From Burkholderia diffusa (GTDB taxonomy: Bacteria; Pseudomonadota; Gammaproteobacteria; Burkholderiales; Burkholderiaceae): 44,300 nucleotides of DNA. The first letter of the stretch is position 1, and each line of letters begins with the position of its first letter. Below are positions 35,501 to 42,255 of the stretch, one piece after another. A program made the position numbers and the translations under genes. The DNA lies in NCBI RefSeq assembly GCF_902499115.1, contig NZ_CABVPN010000041.1:1-44300 (forward strand). The letters are read 5' to 3'. The notes beneath the pieces are model-generated. The model was not told the DNA's origin. It ran no database searches and was given only the letters and a program-made list of their open reading frames with translations.

Positions 35501-37328
35501 ACACCAGCACTACAGCCGATTGGGCAAGCCCCTAGTGGGTGTGTGGCTGCACGAATACGATGCGCTGAACCAGCGTATTGCCACCGTGCGCCCGGACGGC
35601 CACCGTGTCAGCTGGCTCACCTATGGCAGCGGCCACCTGCTCGCTCTCCAGTTGGATGAACGAGAACTGGTGAGCTACGAGCGTGACGACCTGCACCGCG
35701 AGGTCGCCAGAACACAAGGCAACCGCCTGCTGCAAACGCAGCAGTGGGACGCCATGGGGCGGCTCAGCGAGCAGGTGCTGGCGCGCGACACACCCGCCCC
35801 CACGCACACCGCAGGCGGCAACCGCCTGCTGGTGCGGCGTTACCGCTACGACGCCAGCGGCCAGCTCACCGACATCAACGACACGCGGCGCGGGCAGCTT
35901 GCCTACCGCTACGACCCGGTGGGCCGCTTGCTCGAAGCGCAAAGCCGGCTCGGCCACGAGACCTTCGACTTCGACCCGGCGAGCAACCTGATTGACCCGG
36001 AAACCATGCGCGAAGCCGAGCGCCAGCGCTTGCCACGCATCAAGGCGCTGGATAACCTGCTCAAGCAATACGCCGGCACCCATTACCAGTACGACGCGCG
36101 CGGCAACCTCACGCAACGCTGGCGCAACGGCAAGGAAGGCCGCTTCACCTGGGACCTGTTCGACCGCCTCACGCACTACGAAGACGAGCGCCTGAAGGTC
36201 GACTACACCTACGACGCACTCGGCCGGCGCCTGTCCAAGCACAGCCAGGCGCACTACGAGGAAAGAAGGGAAGCGGGGCCACACTGGAACCGCGCCGAGC
36301 GCGTGAAGCGCAACCGCGCGCTGCAATGCGGCTTCACGCTATACGGCTGGGACGGCGATACGCTGGCGTGGGAGAGCAAGATCGCCGACGAGGATGGCTT
36401 TGGCGCGCGCACCACGCACTATGTGTACGATCCGGGCAGTTTTGTGCCGGTGGCGCAGGCGGTGCGGCACGAGGCGATTGCGCTACTGGATCAACCTAAG
36501 TACGGCGATTTTTATCGGCGTGACAAGGATCCGCTCTGGCTACCGCCGCCGCCCGCACCGGCTGTCGACACGCTGGCCTGGTACCAGTGTGACCATCTTG
36601 GCACGCCGCAGGAACTGACCGGCGAGCGGAGCGAGATCGCGTGGAGCGTGGAGTACCGTGCGTGGGGTGTTGCGCAGGAGGCGATTCGCAAGGCCTCGGG
36701 GAAGGTGCCGATCGCCAATCCCATCCGCTTCCAGGGGCAGTACCATGACCATGAGTCGGGACTGCACTACAACCGGCATCGGTACTATGACCCGGAAGTG
36801 GGGAGGTTCATTAGCAAGGATCCGATTGGATATGCGGGGGGGATAAACGTCCATCAATATGCCCCCAACCCGACCGAATGGGTCGATCCATTGGGGCTGT
36901 CGGGGAATGCACATCAACGGAGGACAAAGGCCAGGGCGGATGCTCGTCAGGCCAATGTGAATGAAAAGACGATTAATCTGATTGAGAGGCCGGATTATCC
37001 TCTGGATAAAGTTTATGACGTGGTAAATCCAAACCGGAAGATATGGGATGCTTTAAGTCCTTACGACTATACGCCATATTGCAGAAGGTGGAGTAAGCCA
37101 AAGTCATCATGTGAACGTTGGGATCGCGAGGCTGGGCGGGATGTTAAGGAGCCGAAGGACTATATTCCCTCTAAGCGTTGGCCTGTTTCCAGCATCCCTG
37201 AAGGATATCGGTGTGATGTTGTTTACTTGTTCCCTGATCTTCTGGAGCGTTCAACTGCTCCAACGGCAGATTACGATGATGCGGCCGAACTATTTAGACG
37301 TGTTTTTAGAAATGCGAGGGGGCGGTGA
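32562..37328 (+). CDS. Rhs-family T6SS effector with variable C-terminal toxin tip
   Basis: A 1588-aa Rhs protein. Residues 1-39 are a header repeated elsewhere in this window (IAVVPVNQIQPADV). A partly hydrophobic helical region follows (about 55-110). A short Cys-rich stretch and the DUF6531-like segment FATGSESLTHTDFILPGPF begin near 345. YD/Rhs repeats run to about 1385, and the Rhs core ends with DPIGYAGGINVHQYAPNP and DPLGL (1442-1446), the usual self-cleavage region. The last 142 residues are an unrecognised toxin tip with base composition poorer in GC than the core. I see no PAAR motif. An in-frame TTG at 32463 is possible, but the header comparison with 38969 supports 32562. It follows vgrG as in vgrG-rhs modules. 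Confidence 0.92.
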   Translation: MDTTSNTASPSRERQIAVVPVNQIQPADVALSIKAFDDWLVSISGGAVTLERLRSAAGNVPVLGNILSLVDGLGDLVTLLQAQTRTTFDWATLGINLIGLTPAAGTAPARMSLRPALFLVRQELRQSGGLGESAFNTLATHLNASIKGELDDFVQRTQAALPGFIEEAATLGQGLVLDLAAGLDALAVGVPVGSNVTVPASFTTEGDAWRDPTRVFANGYDAALLFHKSEAKARLGTAGGPLSAHARGVLQSHIAALRRFAPELAAQIRRLADPALEQSIGWIIAQWQRALAARGPRLGQSANIKLDTTSISNQARPGQPLEARGAECKAEQDPSDCKSGTCTGTGSNISFATGSESLTHTDFILPGPFPIAWTRSYRSSQAAYDSGELGARWTTVYTKRFDVAGERLRYHGADGRSHDYPLPTVGQHHEDRIEDITLVRVDDRTLVLCRGYERRETYRRDADSFLLVQIELRGGAGMLLAYEHRVGSRAVLSDLITYQDAPSQPHTHLGTLVDEAGRITGLWLMGEHEPQRRLSLYRYDEAGDLILAQDENAAAWTYQYQHHLITRYTDRTGRGMNLVWQGEGADAKAVREWADDGSFDTRLEWDENIRLTYVIDAHGQETRHYYDSLGYTYRIVHPDQRSEWFFRDSAKNVVQHIDSAGHVNRFEHDENGNLLEHIRADGTTVHYAWDSKDQLIKISDAEGGLWLRDYDTRGRLTEAIDPLGNKSEYAYNLMGLPIGITDASGKTKQLEYNSSGQITRYVDCSAKASEWAYDARGQLVQFTDAAGHVTRYRHEHGQLAAIRYPDDTEEHFERDAEGRLLTHIDALGRRTEWDYTEAGLLAKRVDAAGQSLRYQWDKLGQLTALRNENGRDAEFHYDPVGRLLAEIGFDGAITRYEYEEETGKLARVIDGQRITAYAFDPMGRLTERRAALQTGDASPREQDWQVETFAYDLNGNLALASNADSRLQWFHDPAGNLVREHQHYSRLGKPLVGVWLHEYDALNQRIATVRPDGHRVSWLTYGSGHLLALQLDERELVSYERDDLHREVARTQGNRLLQTQQWDAMGRLSEQVLARDTPAPTHTAGGNRLLVRRYRYDASGQLTDINDTRRGQLAYRYDPVGRLLEAQSRLGHETFDFDPASNLIDPETMREAERQRLPRIKALDNLLKQYAGTHYQYDARGNLTQRWRNGKEGRFTWDLFDRLTHYEDERLKVDYTYDALGRRLSKHSQAHYEERREAGPHWNRAERVKRNRALQCGFTLYGWDGDTLAWESKIADEDGFGARTTHYVYDPGSFVPVAQAVRHEAIALLDQPKYGDFYRRDKDPLWLPPPPAPAVDTLAWYQCDHLGTPQELTGERSEIAWSVEYRAWGVAQEAIRKASGKVPIANPIRFQGQYHDHESGLHYNRHRYYDPEVGRFISKDPIGYAGGINVHQYAPNPTEWVDPLGLSGNAHQRRTKARADARQANVNEKTINLIERPDYPLDKVYDVVNPNRKIWDALSPYDYTPYCRRWSKPKSSCERWDREAGRDVKEPKDYIPSKRWPVSSIPEGYRCDVVYLFPDLLERSTAPTADYDDAAELFRRVFRNARGR
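34770..35320 (+). repeat. Rhs segment shared with the mini-Rhs (copy 1 of 2)
   Basis: These 551 nt of the YD-repeat region match 39086-39636 without any gap and with, by eye, roughly 30 substitutions. The ends of the match are exactly the two deletion junctions of the mini-Rhs gene. Confidence 0.9.
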
Positions 37329-37918
37329 TGAGGGTGGTTGTGTTTTTCACATTATATTTATTTTCGATTTTTAGTTATGGTGGAGGAAAGGTTGACTGCT
37401 TGGCTATTGAAACGCCGAGCACTGTGATGGCTCTTTTCCCAGTCGTTAAAGAGCGGTCAGTATGGGACTGGTATCGAATACAGATAACGCCAGAGCGAAC
37501 GGAGTATGCCTGGATTGCAGAGCCAGGTGTGTTTGTGATGGAGGAGGGGGCTCGAGGTTTTCGAGGGAATGGCATGGCATTCGCCATTTCTCTGGGTTCT
37601 GCGAATCTCAAAACTGTCACGCCAGGCAGAGGAAGCTTGGCGGATCTCGTGAAGCTGACGCAGAAAAATGCCTATTACACGAAAAAACCGGAAACTGAGG
37701 CGGAAAGCGATAGGCTTTTGAATTTTATTCACTACAGTCAGGTGGGCGGGAAAATCGTGGATGATGATTCCATTGTTGTGGGAACGCTTGATAGGGCCAC
37801 AACCGATGTCGCAAAGGCCGGCAATCCAACACATTTAAAAATGCAGGCGATCCTGCCATACCCAGGGGAGTCGTATGAGTGCTTTGCGAAAATCGAGAAA
37901 ATATCTCGGTCTTGGTAG
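37328..37918 (+). CDS. Presumed immunity protein for the Rhs tip, exported
   Basis: A 196-aa protein whose ATG overlaps the rhs stop (TGATG); a GTG one codon earlier (37325) is an alternative. The N terminus (MRVVVFFTLYLFSIFSYGGG) is a short signal peptide or anchor, so it should act in the periplasm. Two cysteines are visible in the mature part (DCLAIE, YECFAK). I do not recognise the family. Immediate linkage to the variable tip, and the same lowered GC content as the tip, are the arguments for immunity. The signal suggests the cognate toxin acts in, or is met in, the periplasm. Confidence 0.72.
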   Translation: MRVVVFFTLYLFSIFSYGGGKVDCLAIETPSTVMALFPVVKERSVWDWYRIQITPERTEYAWIAEPGVFVMEEGARGFRGNGMAFAISLGSANLKTVTPGRGSLADLVKLTQKNAYYTKKPETEAESDRLLNFIHYSQVGGKIVDDDSIVVGTLDRATTDVAKAGNPTHLKMQAILPYPGESYECFAKIEKISRSW

Positions 37919-37986
37919 GCGTGCTCGCTTTCGTAATTGCTGGAGCCCTAGCTAGCCTCGTCATTGGCAGAAATAGAAATGGATAA
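37875..37986 (+). pseudogene. Remnant of a small single-helix membrane protein
   Basis: An ATG at 37875 (MSALRKSRKYLGL) and a second frame (SVLVGVLAFVIAGALASLVIGRN, stop at 37986) join into one plausible small membrane protein if one base is lost near 37910. The start overlaps the immunity gene. The final IGRN codons share sequence (CATTGGCAGAAATA) with the end of the two-helix gene at 40199-40498, so this may be another displaced immunity-gene end. Confidence 0.3.
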
Positions 37987-38005
37987 ATACGGAGGGGAAA
38001 TGTTC

Positions 38006-38824
38006 ATGAGCTTTCAGGGCGATCGGAGCCAGCGTTCGGCGCGACTGGTTGGCGCGCGTTTGCGACTCTGCGCCCTACTTGTCGCGGTGCTTGTTCCAGG
38101 GTCGGGTATCGCTGGCAGCTATGTTCCTGGTGAGGTTGAAACTGCTCTCCTAACGATCGGCCGACAGGATGACGTGCGCGCATTCGCGGCGGGACAACAG
38201 AGCTATGCCGCACAGGTCTTGAACATCGACGTTGCGACAGCACAGGACATCGCGCGCGTTTTCCAAAGCAAAGATGATGAGAAGGCCAATCACCGGTTCC
38301 TGAGCAGACGCGTACTTGTGTCCGGCATTGTTGAGGCGGTATGGCCAGACGACCCTGATCGTACGGTGCTCGTGTATGCCGACACGGGTGCGACCCAAGT
38401 ACGGGCGATAGCCCATGGTAACCAGGCGTCGCGGGTGGCTACCTGGTATGCAGGAAGCAAGGTTTCCCTCGTCTGCACCGGTGCGGGCGGAACTTCCCGT
38501 GCCGTTAGCTTTGACGATTGTGAGAATGCGGGCGACGTTGGCCGGCGCGAATGGGAGCGCCTGGATGCTTGGTTTGCCGATTTCTATCAAGGCAAATATG
38601 TCCCGAACATCATGATCGCCATATTGGCAATCAATATCGCGGCGCGGGCCAGCAGGATGCCTGCTGATCACCGTTGTGCTGAAAGCCTCGAGAAATGTCG
38701 GGAAGCTGCGATAGCGATCGGTTCCTTGACCAGCGATGACGGCCTTTTAAGAGAAGTCGTGCAGCGATTCGAGGCGAGTGGACTCGATCTCAGCGTGCTG
38801 GCCCCCGTACAACTGACGCCTTAG
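38006..38824 (+). CDS. Exported OB-fold-like protein, paralogue 1
   Basis: About 272 aa. A basic start and hydrophobic segment (LRLCALLVAVLVPGSGIAG) form a signal peptide. The middle follows the pattern of the tRNA_anti-like OB-fold family: a segment DIARVFQSKDDEKANHRF, then RVLVSGIVEAVW, a strand ending VRAIAHG, WYAGSKVSLVCTG and a Cys (SFDDC). A C-terminal helical region with a Cys pair follows (CAESLEKC). Function is unknown. It recurs almost unchanged at 43134-44051, more distantly at 42256-43137, and truncated at 40491. Each intact or truncated copy sits beside an Rhs fragment or immunity gene. GGAGGGG at 37991 best serves the ATG at 38006; ATGs at 37979 and 38000 are possible. Confidence 0.7.
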   Translation: MSFQGDRSQRSARLVGARLRLCALLVAVLVPGSGIAGSYVPGEVETALLTIGRQDDVRAFAAGQQSYAAQVLNIDVATAQDIARVFQSKDDEKANHRFLSRRVLVSGIVEAVWPDDPDRTVLVYADTGATQVRAIAHGNQASRVATWYAGSKVSLVCTGAGGTSRAVSFDDCENAGDVGRREWERLDAWFADFYQGKYVPNIMIAILAINIAARASRMPADHRCAESLEKCREAAIAIGSLTSDDGLLREVVQRFEASGLDLSVLAPVQLTP

Positions 38825-39073
38825 CCGGCGTCAAGAGGCACAGGGCGCGACAGAGGGGCGCCCTTGCCCCCTAAACAAGGCTTGGTCCCGGACACAGCGC
38901 TCCCATCCCAAGAAGCCGCATCGAATCGCGGCTCATCGATTCCAATTCCACATTTCGAGTAACCAGCGATGGATAGCACGAACAGCAACGCCGCAGTACC
39001 TCGAGCAAAGCAAGTAGCCGTCGTCCCGGTGAACCTGATCCAACCCGCCGACGTGGGGCAGAGCATCAGTGCC
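38034..39073 (+). repeat. Long direct repeat, copy A (OB-fold gene, spacer, Rhs header)
   Basis: Matches 43261-44300 at a constant offset of 5227 bp with about two dozen substitutions by eye and no gaps that I saw. The stretch 38289-38712 (424 nt) is identical in both copies. The match continues to the right edge of the window, so its true right end in copy B is unknown. Confidence 0.92.
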
Positions 39074-40189
39074 GTCGACGACTGGCCGATCGGCATCACC
39101 GATGCCAGCGGCAAGACCAAGCAGCTCGAGTACAACAGCAGCGGCCAGCTCACCCGCTACGTGGACTGCTCGGCCAAGGCCAGCACCTGGGCCTACGACG
39201 CGCGCGGCCAGCTTGTGCAGTTCACCGACGCCGCTGGGCAGGTCACCCGCTACCGCCACGAGGCCGGCCAGCTCGCCGCCATCCGCTACCCGGACGATAC
39301 CGAAGAGCACTTCGAGCGCGACGCAGAGGGTCGGCTGCTAACCCACATCGATGCGCTGGGCCGGCGCACCGAATGGGACTACACCGAGGCCGGCCTGCTG
39401 GCCAAACGCGTGGACGCCGCCGGCCAGTCCCTGCGCTACCAGTGGGACAAGCTTTGCCAGCTCACCGCGCTGCGCAACGAGAACGGCCGCGATGCCGAGT
39501 TCCACTACGACCCGGTGGGCCGTCTGCTTACTGAGACCGGCTTCGACGGCGCCATCACGCGCTACGAGTACGAGGAGGCGACCGGCAAACTGGCGCGCGC
39601 CATCGACGGGCAGCGCATCACCGCCTACACCTTCGATGACCCGATCGGACTGCTCGGTGTTTATAACTTGTATGCCTATGTTCGGAATGCGCCGACGATG
39701 CGCAGCGATCCATTGGGTCTGCAGGAACTAGGCGCATTCTTTAATTCGCCGGGAATCCAGGAACGCGTTTCCCTTGGAACGTGGATGCATCAGCAAGATA
39801 AGAGTCTGGAGGAAATCTCCATGGCCATGAACCCGCAGCCGGCGCCGCCGATCATGACAGGCGAGTGCAGAGTGTCGGGGACTCTGGCAATGGGTACAGG
39901 TGTGTCGATCGGTGCTGCAGCAAACGAAGTCTCCGGCGTAAGCGGAACCCTGACTGTCCCGATGATGGCGGTTGGCGCTCGTGCAACCGCAACGTGCGGA
40001 TTCAAATTTGGGGACCCGAAGGCCAAGACACTGCCTGCTGCGGCAGGTGTCGGCTTCGGCTTGGGAGTCGTGACGATCGACATTACGCAAACCTCGACAT
40101 GGCCGGAAGTGTATATCGGCGTCGGGCCGGGCATCGGGCCGGAAGCGAAAATGCCAGCGACCCCCGGTCTCGTAGTTCCATTGTTTTAG
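38969..40189 (+). CDS. Mini-Rhs: header, short YD block, core end and a different tip
   Basis: A 406-aa open frame. Residues 1-39 are the Rhs header (VAVVPVNLIQPADVGQSISAVDDW). Residues 40 to about 222 equal YD repeats of the full-length Rhs. Then TFDDPIGLLGVYNLYAYVRN leads to DPLGL (247-251). The last 155 residues are a new tip, rich in Gly, Ala and Val (TLAMGTGVSIGAAA, AAAGVGFGLGVVTIDI). Compared with the full Rhs it lacks 2091 bp (697 codons) after the header and about 1.5 kb before the core end, both in frame. It cannot form a closed Rhs shell. It may be a silent donor of tips, an effector of a different kind, or a decaying gene with an intact frame. Confidence 0.75.
   Translation: MDSTNSNAAVPRAKQVAVVPVNLIQPADVGQSISAVDDWPIGITDASGKTKQLEYNSSGQLTRYVDCSAKASTWAYDARGQLVQFTDAAGQVTRYRHEAGQLAAIRYPDDTEEHFERDAEGRLLTHIDALGRRTEWDYTEAGLLAKRVDAAGQSLRYQWDKLCQLTALRNENGRDAEFHYDPVGRLLTETGFDGAITRYEYEEATGKLARAIDGQRITAYTFDDPIGLLGVYNLYAYVRNAPTMRSDPLGLQELGAFFNSPGIQERVSLGTWMHQQDKSLEEISMAMNPQPAPPIMTGECRVSGTLAMGTGVSIGAAANEVSGVSGTLTVPMMAVGARATATCGFKFGDPKAKTLPAAAGVGFGLGVVTIDITQTSTWPEVYIGVGPGIGPEAKMPATPGLVVPLF
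39086..39636 (+). repeat. Rhs segment shared with full-length Rhs (copy 2 of 2)
   Basis: The 551-nt partner of 34770-35320. Its high identity to that segment provides enough homology for exchange between the two genes. Confidence 0.9.
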
Positions 40190-40198
40190 GATCAGCTC

Positions 40199-40498
40199 AT
40201 GTGCGACGACATTCAATTGATCCGGATTCTCCTATTTGCTATCTGTGCAGTGATGGTGTTCGGGGGAATCTATGCGATACACCGGTTCTGCAAGCGAAAG
40301 GGGATCGATATGAACACGTTCCCTGGCATGTTCGAGATGTACCGCCGCGTCTTTGCGTTCGAGGAAAGAGCGTTCTCTCTCCTAGTCTTGGTCTGCATGT
40401 ACGGCTCGGCCGTGCTCGGGCTGATGGCCATCGCGCTAACCCTCTGGGGCGCGGGGCAGGGATGTGAATTCCCCATTGGCAGAAATACACATGAATGA
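40199..40498 (+). CDS. Two-helix membrane protein, presumed immunity for the mini-Rhs tip
   Basis: A 99-aa protein starting 9 bp after the mini-Rhs stop. Two hydrophobic helices (about residues 8-27 and 60-82) flank a cytoplasmic-type basic loop (HRFCKRKGIDMNTFPGMFEMYRRVF). A frameshifted paralogue lies at 41921-42189. The membrane location suits protection against a membrane-active, Gly-rich tip. I do not recognise the family. The end overlaps the next gene by 8 nt. Confidence 0.65.
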   Translation: MCDDIQLIRILLFAICAVMVFGGIYAIHRFCKRKGIDMNTFPGMFEMYRRVFAFEERAFSLLVLVCMYGSAVLGLMAIALTLWGAGQGCEFPIGRNTHE

Positions 40499-40859
40499 AT
40501 ATGGGGGAGAAATGCCCGCGCGCTTTCAATGCAATCAGGCGCAGCGTTCGGTGCGACGTGTCGGTGTGCGTTTGCGGTTCTACGCCCGCTTGGTTGCCGC
40601 GCTGATTCCTGGGCTGGGTGTTGCCGGCGGCTACGTTTCGAGTGAGATCGAAACTGGCATGCCGCAGGCGATTATTCACGATGACCTTCTGGCCATAGGC
40701 GAAGGCCGGGAGAACTACGCCGCCACGGTATTGAAGATCCCCATGGTCACGGCATCCGAGGTTGCACTTGCTTATGCTGAAAATAAAAGGACTGCTGATG
40801 GCGGTGGGTGGCCGATCGGAATTGCACAACTCGATTTGATTTCAGGGGCATTACCATGA
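40491..40859 (+). pseudogene. Truncated OB-fold-like protein, paralogue 2
   Basis: About 105 residues align with the N-terminal third of the OB-fold paralogues: signal segment RFYARLVAALIPGLGVAGGYV and SEIETGMPQAIIHDDLLAIGEGRENYAATVL, here cited as residues 44 to about 85. At about 40805 the frame runs into unrelated sequence (WPIGIAQLDLISGALP) and stops, before the OB-fold itself. The new sequence begins with TGGCCGATCGG, the same 11 bases that form the first deletion junction of the mini-Rhs. Confidence 0.75.
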
Positions 40860-41369
40860 CCGTGAAACCGGTCCGCACTATAACCGACATCGGTATTGCG
40901 CTCCATAAAGCGGCAGATTCATTAGCAAGGATCCCGTTGGGTTGATGGGGAGTGAACGGCTATCAGTACGTTCCTGCTCCAACCGGATGGATTGATCCGT
41001 TGGGACTTCAAAGAGGGCCGGTGCTTCTCGGTTTAGGGCACCTTTACCGATCGAACGAGTCGCCACCATTGCCAACTGCACCTCGCAATGTCGCAATAGA
41101 CGAAGTATTGAATATTATATCAAATTATCCGTTTGAAAATGAGCGGTTGCCGGGCGAATGGGTTGGCGTAAATGTTCCGTGGTCAATGCCGGAGCTGAGT
41201 GTGTATTGTGCGGATGGCTATTATGGGGACGATTCTCATTTTGTTGATAATTCTGGGAAAACGCGTAAGCCAAAAAAATAGATTTTCTGATGCTGCATTT
41301 GTTGTAAAGGGAAAGGATCCGAGGAAATTTGTGTGTACAAAAAAGGTCATGTATGAAATCAAGCGCTAG
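40832..41369 (+). pseudogene. Decayed Rhs core end with a third toxin tip
   Basis: The translation follows the Rhs core end but is broken: QGHYHDRETGPHYNRHRY, then a TAA at 40906 where other copies have a Gln-type codon, then GRFISKDPVGLMG, a frameshift at about 40951, then VNGYQYVPAPTGWIDPLGL. The tip starts GPVLLGLGHLYRSNE and, after CADGYYGDDSHFVDNSG, meets a run of seven A (about 41271-41277). With six A the frame would continue through RFSDAAFVVKGKDPRKFVC to a TAG at 41367-41369. So one nonsense mutation and two frameshifts have killed it. There is no header or YD block. Confidence 0.8.
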
Positions 41370-41390
41370 GCTTCATATTTTTTAACTTTT

Positions 41391-41576
41391 ATGATCGTTG
41401 TTGTGATCGGTATGGTTTCTGCGTACTTGTTTGGCGGAAGTCAGTCGTATCCCGATATGTTGGATAAATGTATTCAGAATTGCGAGAATCGGAATATGTT
41501 CGGGAAATTGGTTCGACCCGACAAGCCATACTCTCCAAGGCAGACAATTTCAGATTACGAATGCAAATGCTATTGA
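41391..41576 (+). CDS. Small Cys-rich anchored protein, presumed partner of the third tip
   Basis: A 61-aa frame starting 21 bp after the restored end of the third tip. It has an N-terminal hydrophobic segment (MIVVVIGMVSAYLFGG) and four cysteines in a short exported part (KCIQNCENR, YECKCY). There is no clear ribosome site and the region is AT-rich. An immunity role is inferred only from position. It may be a remnant. Confidence 0.45.
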   Translation: MIVVVIGMVSAYLFGGSQSYPDMLDKCIQNCENRNMFGKLVRPDKPYSPRQTISDYECKCY

Positions 41577-41604
41577 AGCGATTTATTTGGTCATTTCCGC
41601 TACA

Positions 41605-41887
41605 AAGGAAACGCTGATTTATCAGGGTCTTCGGTCGTCGCAGACATAACCGAGGACGTTGCAAAAGAAAGCTCACGGAACGGGACCCATAGTGATGAAG
41701 CGGCAGATCAGCTCTGCAGAAGCGGAAAGTGCGGGCAAGAAGCGAGTGACCAAACGCCAGCGTTTCCTTGACGAGATCGAGAAGTTGGTGCCGTGGTCGC
41801 GATTGCTATCGGCAATTGAGCCGTACGCAGTTCCGCATTAGTGCCGCCGACGACCTCGCGCGATCGCCTATTTATCAGCGTTTCCCT
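41605..41887 (+). mobile_element. Internally deleted IS5-family element with both ends (MITE-like)
   Basis: The left end (about 41605-41623, containing GGAAACGCTGATTTAT) and the inverted right end (41869-41887, TATTTATCAGCGTTTCCCT) bound 283 bp. Between them is only the start of a transposase, 41695-41841 (48 aa, MKRQISSAEAESAGKKRVT then QRFLDEIEKLVPWSRLL), typical of the IS5 family and cut by a stop. It cannot move by itself but keeps both ends, so a related transposase could act on it. The left end of a related element is at 7364. Confidence 0.82.
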
Positions 41888-41920
41888 AGTGTGTCTGTAC
41901 CACTATTGTGAGGGATATTT

Positions 41921-42189
41921 GTGTGTGAATTAATTGGAATTGTTCGGGTTGTAGTGTTTTTTATATGTGCGTCCATAATTGTTGGTGGCGTCTTGTCGTC
42001 TTATATATTTTGCGGGAGACGCGGGATTGATATGAACAAATTTTCGGGTATGTTTGAGATGTATCGCCGTGTTTTTTATTTGAAAATAAGTCATTTTCAA
42101 TCTTTATGTTTTTGTGCATGTATGGATCTGCTGCATTGATATTGGGTATCTTTTTTTTGACGCAATGGGGGGGTGGGGCAAGGCTGTAA
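41921..42189 (+). pseudogene. Frameshifted copy of the two-helix membrane (immunity-like) protein
   Basis: Begins with GTG (MCELIGIVRVVVFFIC) and keeps the loop RRGIDMNKFSGMFEMYRRVF found in the 99-aa protein at 40199. A one-base loss near 42080-42090 shifts the frame, and the second helix continues in another frame as FLCMYGSAALILGIFFLTQWGGGARL with a stop at 42187-42189. A purine-rich ribosome site (GAGGGA) precedes the start. The copy is AT-richer than the intact one. Confidence 0.75.
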
Positions 42190-42255
42190 TTTTCCTCTTG
42201 TTAAAAGCAAGACGTGGTGAGGCATCCGGCCTCGAAGGATTAGGAGGGTATATCG

